Shown here: one piece after another, positions 39,305-48,652 of the stretch
Layout: each line of letters starts with the position of its first letter
Numbering within the stretch: position 1 is the stretch's first letter
Origin: Bartonella sp. M0177
GTDB taxonomy: Bacteria; Pseudomonadota; Alphaproteobacteria; Rhizobiales; Rhizobiaceae
Direction: 5' to 3'
Assembly (NCBI RefSeq): GCF_016102285.1
Contig: NZ_JACFOY010000001.1
Coordinates: forward strand, 434,001 to 498,000
Length of the DNA stretch: 64,000 bases
Notes under the pieces: model-generated
What the model saw: only the letters and a program-made list of their open reading frames with translations
Databases searched by the model: none
What the model was told of the DNA's origin: nothing
Made by a program: the position numbers and the translations under genes

Positions 39305-40639
39305 TCAATAGATAAATCGTTCTTTTTTCATAATTTTACCAATTCCTTTTGTGTCGACACCTATCTCTTTCAATATTGCGAGATGGGAGATCATTTTAAC
39401 AATGTTTACGGCGCGTAAAAGCTCGTAACCAGTCAAGACATTTTCTGACTTATCGGGGCGATGGGCGTAATAATTTCTTGTCTCAACCAGTTTGTTTATA
39501 ATATCGTTTTTCTTGATAGCAGGAAATGTATCGTTAAGTTCTTCGGAAAATACATCCCAATAAGATTTCAACCGCGTTCTAAGTCCTGGTTCATTTATGT
39601 GAGCAAGCATGCCTTTGATACGGTCACAAATATCCTTAGGGACATCCGCTTGTCGCAATGTGCTGTATATTTTGTCGGTATCTATGTCTTTTCGTTTCTT
39701 CGAAGAAACAGTTTTTCGGTGCAGTGCTTCAATAGCTTGTATAAAAAACTGGAACTGCAAAGAGAGATTCAATTGCCTAAGTTCGAGGCCTTGATAATGG
39801 AGATTAACGGCTAATTTAATATTTTCTTCGATTGCGAGCCATTTATCAAGAAGCGGTGATAATTCGAAAATATTATTCAAATGGACAATGGAATTCGATG
39901 GCTTTTTAGAGCGCAGTATTTTTCTGAAACCGTATACGTCGACTGTTGCCGGTATACCGTTGTCATTGATATGCATGGAAATGCTATTGATATCAAGAAT
40001 GCGTCCGAAAAGGAACGAAAAAAACTTTCGGACACTATAAATTTTATCCAAAGCAAAATTGAAATCGACGGGCTTCGCAAAATGTAAAATAATGGGATAA
40101 CTAAAGGTTCTCAATAGTTCGTTGCGTGATAACTTTTTTCGAGATAAAGATTGCTGAAGTTCCAACTTCATATTGCAACTTGGACAATTGATTAAGACAG
40201 GTTTTGAAGGATAATAGGTTGAAGTGATGCCTTTCACCTTACCGGAAGGATCAACATCAATATCATCTTCAAACTTTGGCCAATTGTGAATTTTATCAAT
40301 ATCTTCAATATCAATTTTCCAATTATCCGAACGTATTTCGTCGAAATTTTCGAAGTTTGCTCCTTTAAATGCAAAGCTTATATGAAATCTTGTGTCGGAT
40401 GCGCCTGAAAAATCGAAATTCGCATTTTCTTCATGAAGTTTATACAATGAAAACAAACCGTTGGATGATTTGAAATTCAGTAATTCAATTTCGCTCGGAG
40501 CCACCGATTTTGGCCAACCACTTTTGAATAGAGCTTTTTCATTGATAATCAGCAGTCCCGATATGTTAATGGAAATTTTTTCGTCGGTTAGATGGAGTGC
40601 GGCAGGAAATTCCTTTCCATAAAATATTACACCACCCAT
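39305..40639 (-). CDS. apeA: ApeA-like HEPN-domain protein, candidate abortive-infection defence
   Basis: About 444 residues from the ATG at 40639 (450 from a TTG at 40657). The N-terminal half is beta-rich (GGVIFYGKEFPAALHLTDEKISINISGLL...) like the ApeA N-terminal domain, with a CPSC pair (158/161 in the longer numbering). The C-terminal third is helical and carries RNYYAH, the RX4H catalytic motif of HEPN RNases (Arg394, His399), preceded by LSLQFQFFIQAIEALHRK. ApeA proteins are single-gene anti-phage systems thought to cleave RNA on infection. It is alone, next to IS remnants and a tRNA. The 5' end may be frameshifted: an upstream frame encodes MFEVGNDFQIKEFQNWSKKN before stopping. Confidence 0.75.
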   Translation of the reverse strand: MGGVIFYGKEFPAALHLTDEKISINISGLLIINEKALFKSGWPKSVAPSEIELLNFKSSNGLFSLYKLHEENANFDFSGASDTRFHISFAFKGANFENFDEIRSDNWKIDIEDIDKIHNWPKFEDDIDVDPSGKVKGITSTYYPSKPVLINCPSCNMKLELQQSLSRKKLSRNELLRTFSYPIILHFAKPVDFNFALDKIYSVRKFFSFLFGRILDINSISMHINDNGIPATVDVYGFRKILRSKKPSNSIVHLNNIFELSPLLDKWLAIEENIKLAVNLHYQGLELRQLNLSLQFQFFIQAIEALHRKTVSSKKRKDIDTDKIYSTLRQADVPKDICDRIKGMLAHINEPGLRTRLKSYWDVFSEELNDTFPAIKKNDIINKLVETRNYYAHRPDKSENVLTGYELLRAVNIVKMISHLAILKEIGVDTKGIGKIMKKERFIY

Positions 40640-40839
40640 ATGTTCTTCTTTGACCAATTTTGAAATTCCTTTATTTGAAAATCGTTACCTACTTCAAACA
40701 TATGAAACGGTTTTAGAATAGTAGGAATATTGACATCAAAATTTAAAGAAAAATCGTCGGTTATATTACACCACATTGGTCAATGAAGATTTATGAAGAG
40801 AGCATTTTTTCGTTAGAAAATTTTCACTTGAAGCGTTAC

Positions 40840-42075
40840 TCAGAACAGAAAAAACACTCCTGCACAGACAAGTGTCATAACGCCCCAAACACCTGTCCAG
40901 GATGTTGCGTGTAGTATCCACGGAATAATTGTCGGGGTTGCAAATAATATAAAGAAGGTTGCGGTATTTGCCATTGCCATAGCGGTTGCAACGCTTTTCG
41001 GGCCTGCCATTGTTGCCAATTCGGTCATGCCGACACCTTGCCATGATAATATAAAGACGCCGGCAACGAGAACAGCGGTGATGAGCGCCCAGGTGAGATG
41101 TGTCGATGGAATTTCGCCATAGAAAAAGGTAAGCAGCGTAAGGATAAAAAACGCGATCCCACTTAATATCGTTACCGTTTTTAGAAAGCCTACGCGATTG
41201 TTTTTCTTGTCGGTATAATAGCCGCCGGAAATACGTGTGAAACCGGCACTTATCTGGATAAAGAACAGTATCGCGCTGATATATTCAATATTGATATGGG
41301 CAAAGTCATGTAAGAAAAGCATTGTAAAAGTCATCAACGCAAATTGCGGTGCGCACAAAAGGCCAATAGCTATGACAATACGCCATATGGCCAACTGTTT
41401 GAAAACATGGGTAGCAGTTTCTTTCTCGGCCGGTTTTGTTGTCTCGATACCCTTGTTCTGGTCAATATCAACAACCCAAAGATAAGTTAAAAAGGCAAAG
41501 AGAATGCAAAACAAGGCCGAGATATAAAGTGACCAGACAAAACTCGATTTATAGGAAATCAATGGGAAAAACACCGCTCCCAAGGCGTAACCGAGTGGAA
41601 CAGCCGTCTGTCTGACACCCATAGCAAATCCACGTTCATCTTTGTCGAACCATTGCATAATAGCTCGTCCACTCGAACCGTTCAGACTGCCGCCTGAAAG
41701 ACCGATAATGAGTAGTCCGATGAATAATGTTACCGGTGCATAAACAATCGGAACAGCATTTATTAAAATAGCGGTTACGGCGAGAACAAATGCGGTTGTC
41801 GTCAAACCGGTTATAAGAATAGGGCGGTCGCCAAGCCGGTCGGTCAGCATTCCCCAGGGAACTTCACCCAAAGCTATGCCTATGCCGACAATTCCCATAA
41901 GCATGCCTAAAACCGGTGTCGAGATCTGATAATCATCCCGTAAAAGGAGAGCTGTGGCCGGAACACCGCCAATTACAAATGTAAAACATGTATTCGCCAA
42001 AGCACATGTAAACAGCACTTTCCATTTATGCCCGCTTGAATGGACCCCGTCGTTTATGAAAGCTTTTTCACTCAT
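40840..42075 (-). CDS. MFS transporter
   Basis: 411 residues, about twelve helices. N-terminal FVIGGVPATALLLRDDYQIS and GEVPWGMLTDRLGDRPIL (the MFS loop 2-3 motif), LIIGLSGGSLNGSSGRAIMQWF and RGFAMGVRQTAVPLG are typical of the NNP/CynX-like or sugar-acid branches. GGAG precedes the ATG. It is divergent from the LysR gene and presumably its target. The substrate cannot be read. Confidence 0.82.
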   Translation of the reverse strand: MSEKAFINDGVHSSGHKWKVLFTCALANTCFTFVIGGVPATALLLRDDYQISTPVLGMLMGIVGIGIALGEVPWGMLTDRLGDRPILITGLTTTAFVLAVTAILINAVPIVYAPVTLFIGLLIIGLSGGSLNGSSGRAIMQWFDKDERGFAMGVRQTAVPLGYALGAVFFPLISYKSSFVWSLYISALFCILFAFLTYLWVVDIDQNKGIETTKPAEKETATHVFKQLAIWRIVIAIGLLCAPQFALMTFTMLFLHDFAHINIEYISAILFFIQISAGFTRISGGYYTDKKNNRVGFLKTVTILSGIAFFILTLLTFFYGEIPSTHLTWALITAVLVAGVFILSWQGVGMTELATMAGPKSVATAMAMANTATFFILFATPTIIPWILHATSWTGVWGVMTLVCAGVFFLF

Positions 42076-42188
42076 TATTCAGCTCCGCTTTTTTCAGTTG
42101 TGAAATGCGTAGCATTGAATTAATTATAAATATAACAGGATTTTTTTATAAAATAATTCGGTTTTTCCGAATTATAGAAAGGCGACCG

Positions 42189-43052
42189 ATGCAAAATCTT
42201 GATCCCGATCTGCTAACGACTTTTGTAACAATTTTGGAAACCGGAAGTTTTTTGAAAGCCTCCGAACGTCTTTATCGTTCCCAGTCGGCACTGACTGAAC
42301 AAATGCAAAAACTTGAACTTGTTTGTGGGTGTCAATTGCTGGAAAGAGGGAAAAAAGGAACACGTCCGACAATTGATGGCGAGAAGTTGCAAAAACATGC
42401 TCTCGCCATTTTGAAACTTAACCGTTTGGCGCTTGCCGATATGCATAATGTTGCCGAAACCGAAAATATCTCGATTTCTATTACAGATTACCTCACGCCC
42501 GAAAAAGTTGCACAGGCTTTGGAGATGTTGACAGCTGATCGTCCGAACATTGAATTGAGCCTTACATTTAAAAGCGGGTCAAATACGCTTGTCCACGACA
42601 ACAATCTTGGCGGTTTCGATATAATAATCCTGACGCATCTTATCGGAACGCCGTTACCGGCCTATCCGGACAGGGTCGTTATAAAACGGGATCCGTTATA
42701 TTGGGCAGGTGCTGCAAAGAAAAGGTTTTCAACCGGTGGGGTTTTGCCGCTGATCGGTATGAAAAAAGGCTGTTTGATACAAAAGGCAGCCCTTCAACTT
42801 CTCTCGGATAGTTCGGTTTCTTACGGATTAACACATACGGCCGCGAATGTTGCCAGTTTACAATTGGCGGTCAAAGCGGGCTTGGGCATCGGCTGTCTCA
42901 ACAAAAATTCAATGGATGATAGCCTGAAAGATTATACGCATTTATATAATCTCCCAAGTCTACCGGATGTTGAATATCTGCTTTTATATAAGCCGGAAAA
43001 ATCGGATATTGCCGACGTTTTACGGCAATCGCTTGATGCAGCTTTAATCTAG
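42189..43052 (+). CDS. LysR-family regulator
   Basis: 287 residues. Helix-turn-helix in LLTTFVTILETGSFLKASERLYRSQSALTEQMQKLELVCGCQLLERGKKGTRPT. The effector half is short, with ENISISITDYLTPEKVAQAL and FDIIILTHL. The ATG at 42189 is chosen because MQNLDPDLL is the usual LysR beginning; the frame to 42105 runs into the divergent promoter. It probably controls the adjacent MFS gene. Confidence 0.83.
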   Translation: MQNLDPDLLTTFVTILETGSFLKASERLYRSQSALTEQMQKLELVCGCQLLERGKKGTRPTIDGEKLQKHALAILKLNRLALADMHNVAETENISISITDYLTPEKVAQALEMLTADRPNIELSLTFKSGSNTLVHDNNLGGFDIIILTHLIGTPLPAYPDRVVIKRDPLYWAGAAKKRFSTGGVLPLIGMKKGCLIQKAALQLLSDSSVSYGLTHTAANVASLQLAVKAGLGIGCLNKNSMDDSLKDYTHLYNLPSLPDVEYLLLYKPEKSDIADVLRQSLDAALI

Positions 43053-43261
43053 AAAATGGGGGGGGCATCAAAGCTGTTCAATGGGTTCTATTCTTCAGAA
43101 GATCATATGCCGTTTCAACGGAATGGCTTTGACGCAAAATTGTGTAATGAAATGCCAGACGCGCAACATCTGTTTTTTATCTTGAATTGCCAATTTTCGG
43201 AGCGCTTGCCTAAGGCAAAATCGGATTGTTATTTTTGAATAAAATAGTGGTTCAAGGTTTT

Positions 43262-43303
43262 TTAAAAAGGGAAAGTATGTTCTATTTACCAACATACTTT
43301 CCC
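43262..43303 (-). terminator. Strong terminator between convergent LysR and MFS genes
   Basis: 13-bp perfect stem GGGAAAGTATGTT / AACATACTTTCCC (43269-43281 with 43291-43303). On the minus strand it is followed by TTTTTAAAAAA, so it ends the MFS transcript. Confidence 0.85.
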
Positions 43304-43321
43304 TGAATGTAATTAACAAAC

Positions 43322-44650
43322 TCAATTAAGGACGCCGGCGTCGTTCAAATTGAGGTGCTTTGTTTCTGTCGCAAGAAAATAGGAGACGACCAGACCAAAA
43401 AAAGTAACAGCTGCAGCAGCATACATCGTGTCTGAAATTCCGAACTTATCAAGCGATAATGGGACAAGATATGTGCCGATTGCTGCGCCAATACGTGACA
43501 ACGATGTGCCGATACCAACCGCCGTTGCGCGAATTTCTGTCGGGAAAATCTCGTTCGGGTAAACCAGTTGCAGAACTTGCGCACCTCCGATGAATACCGC
43601 ATAAGCACCAAAAAGAATGAGGATGACGATTTCCGAACTGTTATAGAACATACCCAATAAAAACAGTGCGATGCCTGATAACAGAAAGCTATATATCAAC
43701 ATCGGGCGGCGCCCCATGACATTGATGAGCTGGGTTGCAATAATACATCCCACCACAAATAGAAATGTAATTGCGATAGATCCGAAGGATGCCCATTCTC
43801 CCCGTAAATTCAAAGCGAGCAAAACTTTGGGAGCAAAGGCATAAACGGCAAAAACTGGAATGACAGAACATGTCCAGAATGTGGAAACAAAGAACATTCG
43901 TTTTCCGTAACCTGAATGAAGCAAATCAAGAAACGAGACTTTTTGTTCGGCCGGTTGTTCAGGTAAATGATCGAGTGAATATTCCTCGCCATAGACATTT
44001 TTGATGACTTTTTCAGCTTCGTCAATTTTACCCTGAGCAATCAGCCAACGGGGAGATTCAGGGGTGCCGAGGCGAATCAGAAATAATAACAGTCCAATAA
44101 TTGCGGTACTTGCCAGAATATAACGCCAGGCGTCTTCTCCCCCCGCTCGCAAGATCATATCGCCGACGAGGTATGCAACCGCAGCACCTGCAAACCACAT
44201 GATTGTGAGCGTTGCAAGTAACGGGCCGCGGGCTTTTTTGGGTAAAAATTCAACGAGCAAAGCTGTCGCCACGGGATATTCAATGCCGACAGCTACTCCG
44301 ATGAAAAACCGGTAAATGAATAAAGCATAACCTGATTGAACCCAGAATTGTCCGAGCGAGCAAATGATGAATAAAGTCGGACCGATGAAATAAGGTTTTT
44401 GCCGACCGAATTTTCCGGTTATCCACCCGCCGACAAAACCACCGAAAAAAATGCCGATTAACGCTGAAGCGGCAACCATGCCTTGCCAGAAATTTGTCAG
44501 GTGTAATGCCGAAGTTATCTGTAACATTCCAACCCCGATAATGGACAGGACATAACCGTCGACGAATGAGCCACCACCGGAGCGAACACTTAAAAGACGA
44601 TGAAAATTATTCAATTTTATATCTTCGACAGATTGCACTATAGTGCTCAT
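43322..44650 (-). CDS. MFS transporter, sugar-porter-like
   Basis: 442 residues, twelve helices. FVDGYVLSIIGVGMLQI, GGWITGKFGRQKPYF (loop 2-3), RFFIGVAVGIEYPVATALLVEFLPKKARG, TPESPRWLIAQGKIDEAEKVI and GGAQVLQLVYPNEIFPTEIRATAVGIGTSLSRIGAAIGTYLVPL are the signature blocks of the sugar porter/metabolite symporter group. GGGAGG precedes the ATG. It is monocistronic with a strong terminator. Substrate unknown; sugars, aromatic acids or carboxylates are all possible. Confidence 0.87.
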   Translation of the reverse strand: MSTIVQSVEDIKLNNFHRLLSVRSGGGSFVDGYVLSIIGVGMLQITSALHLTNFWQGMVAASALIGIFFGGFVGGWITGKFGRQKPYFIGPTLFIICSLGQFWVQSGYALFIYRFFIGVAVGIEYPVATALLVEFLPKKARGPLLATLTIMWFAGAAVAYLVGDMILRAGGEDAWRYILASTAIIGLLLFLIRLGTPESPRWLIAQGKIDEAEKVIKNVYGEEYSLDHLPEQPAEQKVSFLDLLHSGYGKRMFFVSTFWTCSVIPVFAVYAFAPKVLLALNLRGEWASFGSIAITFLFVVGCIIATQLINVMGRRPMLIYSFLLSGIALFLLGMFYNSSEIVILILFGAYAVFIGGAQVLQLVYPNEIFPTEIRATAVGIGTSLSRIGAAIGTYLVPLSLDKFGISDTMYAAAAVTFFGLVVSYFLATETKHLNLNDAGVLN

Positions 44651-45443
44651 AAAATACCTCCCACTTTATAATCCTATTCTATGAAAGTCATTCGACCGGC
44701 ATCATCTCCTGTGATGCGGCCGAAGGATTATCCTGATCGCTTCTTGCTTGAACGTCGGACGCAAAATAAAATTTTCGCGGTCATCAATACTTCAATCATA
44801 GTCATAACCAACGTCAAAGACCGTCGTTGAACCTGATATTCAATTGCTGAACGGTTAACTCCAAACGTTGAAAACAATTGTTTTGAATGACGGGCTGAAC
44901 CTGAAATACTGATATTCTTGTGCTGTCCATTTCTCGTCGCACCGAAATATCCAAAAGTAATAACAAAACCGGTGTAATGGTTGAACCGCTGCCGGATATT
45001 GGCGCGATCATCCTTAGATGTTCTATGAACACTATGAACTGATCGCTCTGTGAACCGGATAAAATCGGTAACTGATAAAAACGCCGCAAACTTTTGGCTT
45101 ATTGCCTCCAGACGTGCTTTAACCGGTTTTGTCAAAAAAAACGGAATGATTGTAAAGAACGAACTGAAGCCCTTCAAAACATCGGTTAACGCTATTTTTG
45201 AAACATATGAAACAGGCAAGAGCATAGCGCATCTTTCATAAAACCTAAGTAAAACCAGCAAAGAGCGCGCATTTATCCTTTACGCTTCAAGCATAGCTGT
45301 AAAGCGCCTCCTCCATCCTTATTTTTTTATAATACATAATAAATAATAAAAATATACAATTATTATTGACCTTGTAAAAAAAAGTCGTAAATTGAAACGG
45401 TATTTGGTATCGCTTCTCTTATTGTTATTTCAGGAGAGGCAAT
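44651..45443. other. Gap with possible gene debris, then an AT-rich promoter
   Basis: About 790 bases. A 177-codon minus frame (44728-45261) has no recognisable family. On the plus strand, pieces such as FYEHYELIAL and DKNAANFWLIASRRALTGFVKKNGM lie in adjacent frames and look like a broken regulator, but I cannot name it. From 45310 the sequence is AT-rich and holds the promoter of the next GntR gene, with AACGGTATTTGGTATCG at about 45398. Confidence 0.35.
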
Positions 45444-46124
45444 ATGAGGAACGGGAAAAGCGTTCTCTACGAAGACCTTAAGCGTCAAATACTGATTATG
45501 GAGCTTGATCCGGATGAGTATTTGGATGAAGTGCGGTTAAGCAAGGCCTACGGTCTTTCGAGAACGCCCGTAAGGGAGGTGTTGCAACGTTTGGCTGGCG
45601 AAGGCTATGTCGATTTGCGGGAGAATAAAGGCGCACGTGTTTCTTCAATGAATCATTCGACAATGAGAAATTTTTTTCTTGTCGCTCCGATGATTTACGC
45701 GGCAATCGGGCGTCTGGCCGTCAATAATTATAAACAGAAACAACTTGTCGAGCTTGAAAGGGTGCAGGAGGATTTCCGGAAGGCCAATGAAGAAGGTAAT
45801 GCTGTTGTTATGACAGTCAGCAATAACCGCTTTCATGAAATTATCGGAGAAATGTCGGGAAATGTTTATTTGCAGGCAAGTCTGGGACGACTTCTTATAG
45901 ATCATAGTCGTATTGGCAGTATTTTCTATAACCAGAATAGTGGCGACATGAAAGCCAGAATGGATAAAGCGGTTGCCCACCATGACGGATTTATTGCTGC
46001 AATAAAAGAAAGAGATCAGGAAGCCTTTGCGGATCTGGTGTCACAACATTGGACTTTGTCGCGCGAGAGAATGGAAATGTTTGTTATTCCCGAGTCACTG
46101 ACACCTGACAATTTCGATATTTAG
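45444..46124 (+). CDS. GntR-family regulator (FadR/FCD type)
   Basis: 226 residues. The winged helix has LDPDEYLDEVRLSKAYGLSRTPVREVLQRLAGEGYVDL and wing ENKGARVSSM. The FCD-like C-terminal domain has metal-site style residues NNRFHEIIGEMSGN and HHDGFIAAIKERD. GGAGAGG precedes the ATG. It is upstream of and codirectional with the DapA-type, aldehyde dehydrogenase and FAD oxidoreductase genes and probably regulates them. Confidence 0.85.
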   Translation: MRNGKSVLYEDLKRQILIMELDPDEYLDEVRLSKAYGLSRTPVREVLQRLAGEGYVDLRENKGARVSSMNHSTMRNFFLVAPMIYAAIGRLAVNNYKQKQLVELERVQEDFRKANEEGNAVVMTVSNNRFHEIIGEMSGNVYLQASLGRLLIDHSRIGSIFYNQNSGDMKARMDKAVAHHDGFIAAIKERDQEAFADLVSQHWTLSRERMEMFVIPESLTPDNFDI

Positions 46125-46236
46125 AACAGAAACTCAAGTCTGCTCGTCAATTAAAATACGATTTCTATTGTTTGATGTTTTTTGGCAAACGCCAAAGGCA
46201 GCGCTCTACTATTACGTAAAATTTCGGAGGAAAAAT

Positions 46237-47142
46237 ATGCAATTCAAGGGGATTTATACACCTGTCGTCACGCCCTACAAGCAAGATTATACCATTGACA
46301 AGAAAGCTTATGCAGAGGTGTTGGAGTCATTGATCGATGCCAAGGTTCACGGCATTATTGTTGCCGGTTCAACCGGTGAATATTACGCACAAACCCAACA
46401 GGAACGGTTGGACCTTGCGGAATATGCCAAAAAGGTCATAGCTGGCAGATTACCTCTCATTATCGGTACAGGTGCAATCCGTACAGAAGATTCTGTGATT
46501 TACGCAAAACATGCAAAGGAAATCGGGGCTGACGCAATTCTGGTGACCACGCCCCCTTATGCTGTCCCCACAGAAGAAGAAAATGCCCGCCATGCGCTCG
46601 CCATTGATAAAGCGGCCAATTTACCGATTATGCTTTATAATTATCCGGGTCGTATGTCTATGTCGATGGGAGAAACCTATCTCGATATTGTCAGTCAATC
46701 GAAGAATGTTGTGGCAATAAAGGAAAGCTCCGGTGACATTAATCGCGTCCATTTATTTGTATCGAAATATCCGAATATAAAGCTCGCATGCGGTTGGGAT
46801 GACCAGGCTCTCGAATTTTTTGCGTGGGGTGCACCAGCCTGGGTTTGTGCCGGATCGAACTTTATTCCCGCCGAACATATTGCGCTTTATGAAACTTGTA
46901 TTCTTGAGAATGATTTCGCCAAAGGGAGCAAAATCATGCTGGAAATGCTGCCTTTGATGAATTTTCTTGATGAAGGAAAATTTGTGCAATCGATCAAATA
47001 TGGTTGCGAGCTGCGTGGGCTGAATGTTGGTCCCGTTCGTGCACCTTTGCAAGAGCTTGGTGAAAAGGAAAAAGAACGCCTCTCGCAGATTATTGAAACT
47101 CTCAAAACAAATGTAGCAGCAATACAAAAAGGTGTTAAATGA
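46237..47142 (+). CDS. DapA-family lyase/deaminase of the second catabolic cassette
   Basis: 301 residues, (beta/alpha)8 barrel. AGSTGEYYAQTQQER, Tyr134 in LYNYPGRM and the Schiff-base Lys162 in VVAIKESSGD are all intact. True dihydrodipicolinate synthase has GTTGE; the surrounding genes argue for a catabolic role, such as deaminating a hydroxy-pyrroline carboxylate or acting on a keto-deoxy acid. The ATG at 46237 follows GGAGG closely; the frame from 46168 is an upstream extension. It overlaps the aldehyde dehydrogenase start as ATGA. Confidence 0.8.
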   Translation: MQFKGIYTPVVTPYKQDYTIDKKAYAEVLESLIDAKVHGIIVAGSTGEYYAQTQQERLDLAEYAKKVIAGRLPLIIGTGAIRTEDSVIYAKHAKEIGADAILVTTPPYAVPTEEENARHALAIDKAANLPIMLYNYPGRMSMSMGETYLDIVSQSKNVVAIKESSGDINRVHLFVSKYPNIKLACGWDDQALEFFAWGAPAWVCAGSNFIPAEHIALYETCILENDFAKGSKIMLEMLPLMNFLDEGKFVQSIKYGCELRGLNVGPVRAPLQELGEKEKERLSQIIETLKTNVAAIQKGVK

Positions 47143-48629
47143 CCGAGCTTAATACCACCCAATATTATCACGAGCTAGCCGACAAATTAAAATTTCCGAC
47201 CAATGCTTTTATTGACGGTGCTTTTGTAAACTCGGTTGCAGGTGATAGATTTGTGACCCGTAATCCGGCAACAGGCAAAGAACTGGCAACGATTGCCAAT
47301 TGTCATAGCGAGGATGTCGACATAGCAGTCAAAGCGGCACGAAGATCGTTTGACGAAGGTGTGTGGAGGAACCGCACGCCATTGGAACGCAAGCTGGTCC
47401 TTCTGAAATTTGCCGATCTTCTCGAAAAGCACAGCGAAGAATTGGCGGTGCTGGAAAGCCTTGATAGCGGCAAGCCGGTTGGCGAATGTATGAATGGCGA
47501 TGTTCCCGATACGATCTATACAATTCGTTGGCATGCCGAGCTGATCGACAAAATTTACGATAATACTGCCCCCACAGGGTCAGAACGCATAGCTATGGTG
47601 GTTCGCCAACCTATCGGTGTTGTCGGGCTGGTCTTGCCGTGGAATTTTCCGCTTTTGATGGCAGCGTGGAAAATAGGGCCGGCTTTGGCTGCGGGCTGTT
47701 CAATCGTCTTAAAGCCTGCACAGGAAACAACCCTCTCGACGTTAAGACTTGCCGAAATTGCCTATGAAGCGGGCATTCCTGCCGGTGTTCTCAATATTGT
47801 GCCGGGATCAGGACGCGACGCCGGTGAACCGATAGGGCGGCATATGGATGTCGATATGGTCAGCTTTACCGGTTCAACCGCAACAGGACGGCGCTTTTTG
47901 CATTATTCGGCAGAATCCAACCTCAAACGGATCGTGCTTGAATGTGGTGGCAAAAATCCCGCAATTGTTCTTGATGATGTCGACGATATCGACAAGGTTG
48001 CCGAACAAGTGGTGAATGGTGCTTTCTGGAATATGGGAGAAAACTGCTCGGCCACGTCACGTTTGATCGTTCATCGTGATATTAAGGAACGTTTGCTCGA
48101 AAAAATTCTGGTTCATATGAAAGACTGGAAAATGGGCGATCCGCTTGATCCGAAAAACCGCGTAGGGACATTGGTGAGCCCGACGCATTTTAAAAAAGTA
48201 TCGGATTTTCTTTCTGAAATTGACAAAGAAGGATTGCATCTTGTCGCGGGCGGCAAAACCGATCAGGAAATTTACGTCGAACCGACAGTCGTCGATTACG
48301 TGACAGATAAGAGCCGGTTTTTTCAGGAAGAAATTTTTGGCCCCGTTTTGAGCGTGACGACTTTTACGACAATCAGCGAGGCGATCAAGCTTGCCAATAA
48401 TACCCGCTATGGATTGGCGGCCTCGGTTTATACAAGCAATTTGCGCAATGCTTTGTCTTTATCCCAAGCAATTTTAGCCGGAATTGTTACCGTCAACTGT
48501 TTCGGGGAAGGGGATGCAACAACGCCCTTCGGAGGTTTCAAGGAGTCCGGTTTTGGAGGTCGTGACAAATCCATTTGGGCACATGACCAATATACCGAAT
48601 TGAAAACCATCTGGATTGATATTTCTTAA
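47139..48629 (+). CDS. NAD(P)-dependent aldehyde dehydrogenase
   Basis: 496 residues, full ALDH length. Landmarks are LPWNFPLLMAAWKIGPALAAGC, cofactor loop FTGSTATGRRF, general base Glu268 in LECGGKNP, catalytic Cys303 in GENCSATS and EEIFGPVLSV. It resembles the PuuC/BetB branch. In this cassette it would oxidise the aldehyde from the DapA-type enzyme, plausibly alpha-ketoglutarate semialdehyde. It is the only intact ALDH in the window, so it may also serve the hydroxyproline genes at 0.3-10 kb. Confidence 0.87.
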   Translation: MTELNTTQYYHELADKLKFPTNAFIDGAFVNSVAGDRFVTRNPATGKELATIANCHSEDVDIAVKAARRSFDEGVWRNRTPLERKLVLLKFADLLEKHSEELAVLESLDSGKPVGECMNGDVPDTIYTIRWHAELIDKIYDNTAPTGSERIAMVVRQPIGVVGLVLPWNFPLLMAAWKIGPALAAGCSIVLKPAQETTLSTLRLAEIAYEAGIPAGVLNIVPGSGRDAGEPIGRHMDVDMVSFTGSTATGRRFLHYSAESNLKRIVLECGGKNPAIVLDDVDDIDKVAEQVVNGAFWNMGENCSATSRLIVHRDIKERLLEKILVHMKDWKMGDPLDPKNRVGTLVSPTHFKKVSDFLSEIDKEGLHLVAGGKTDQEIYVEPTVVDYVTDKSRFFQEEIFGPVLSVTTFTTISEAIKLANNTRYGLAASVYTSNLRNALSLSQAILAGIVTVNCFGEGDATTPFGGFKESGFGGRDKSIWAHDQYTELKTIWIDIS

Positions 48630-48652
48630 TATTTCGTGGAGGAGATAGAGGC

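Noticed and set aside
44728-45261. 177-codon minus-strand frame
   Set aside because: No ribosome site, no recognisable domain, and protein-like fragments on the opposite strand explain the region at least as well.
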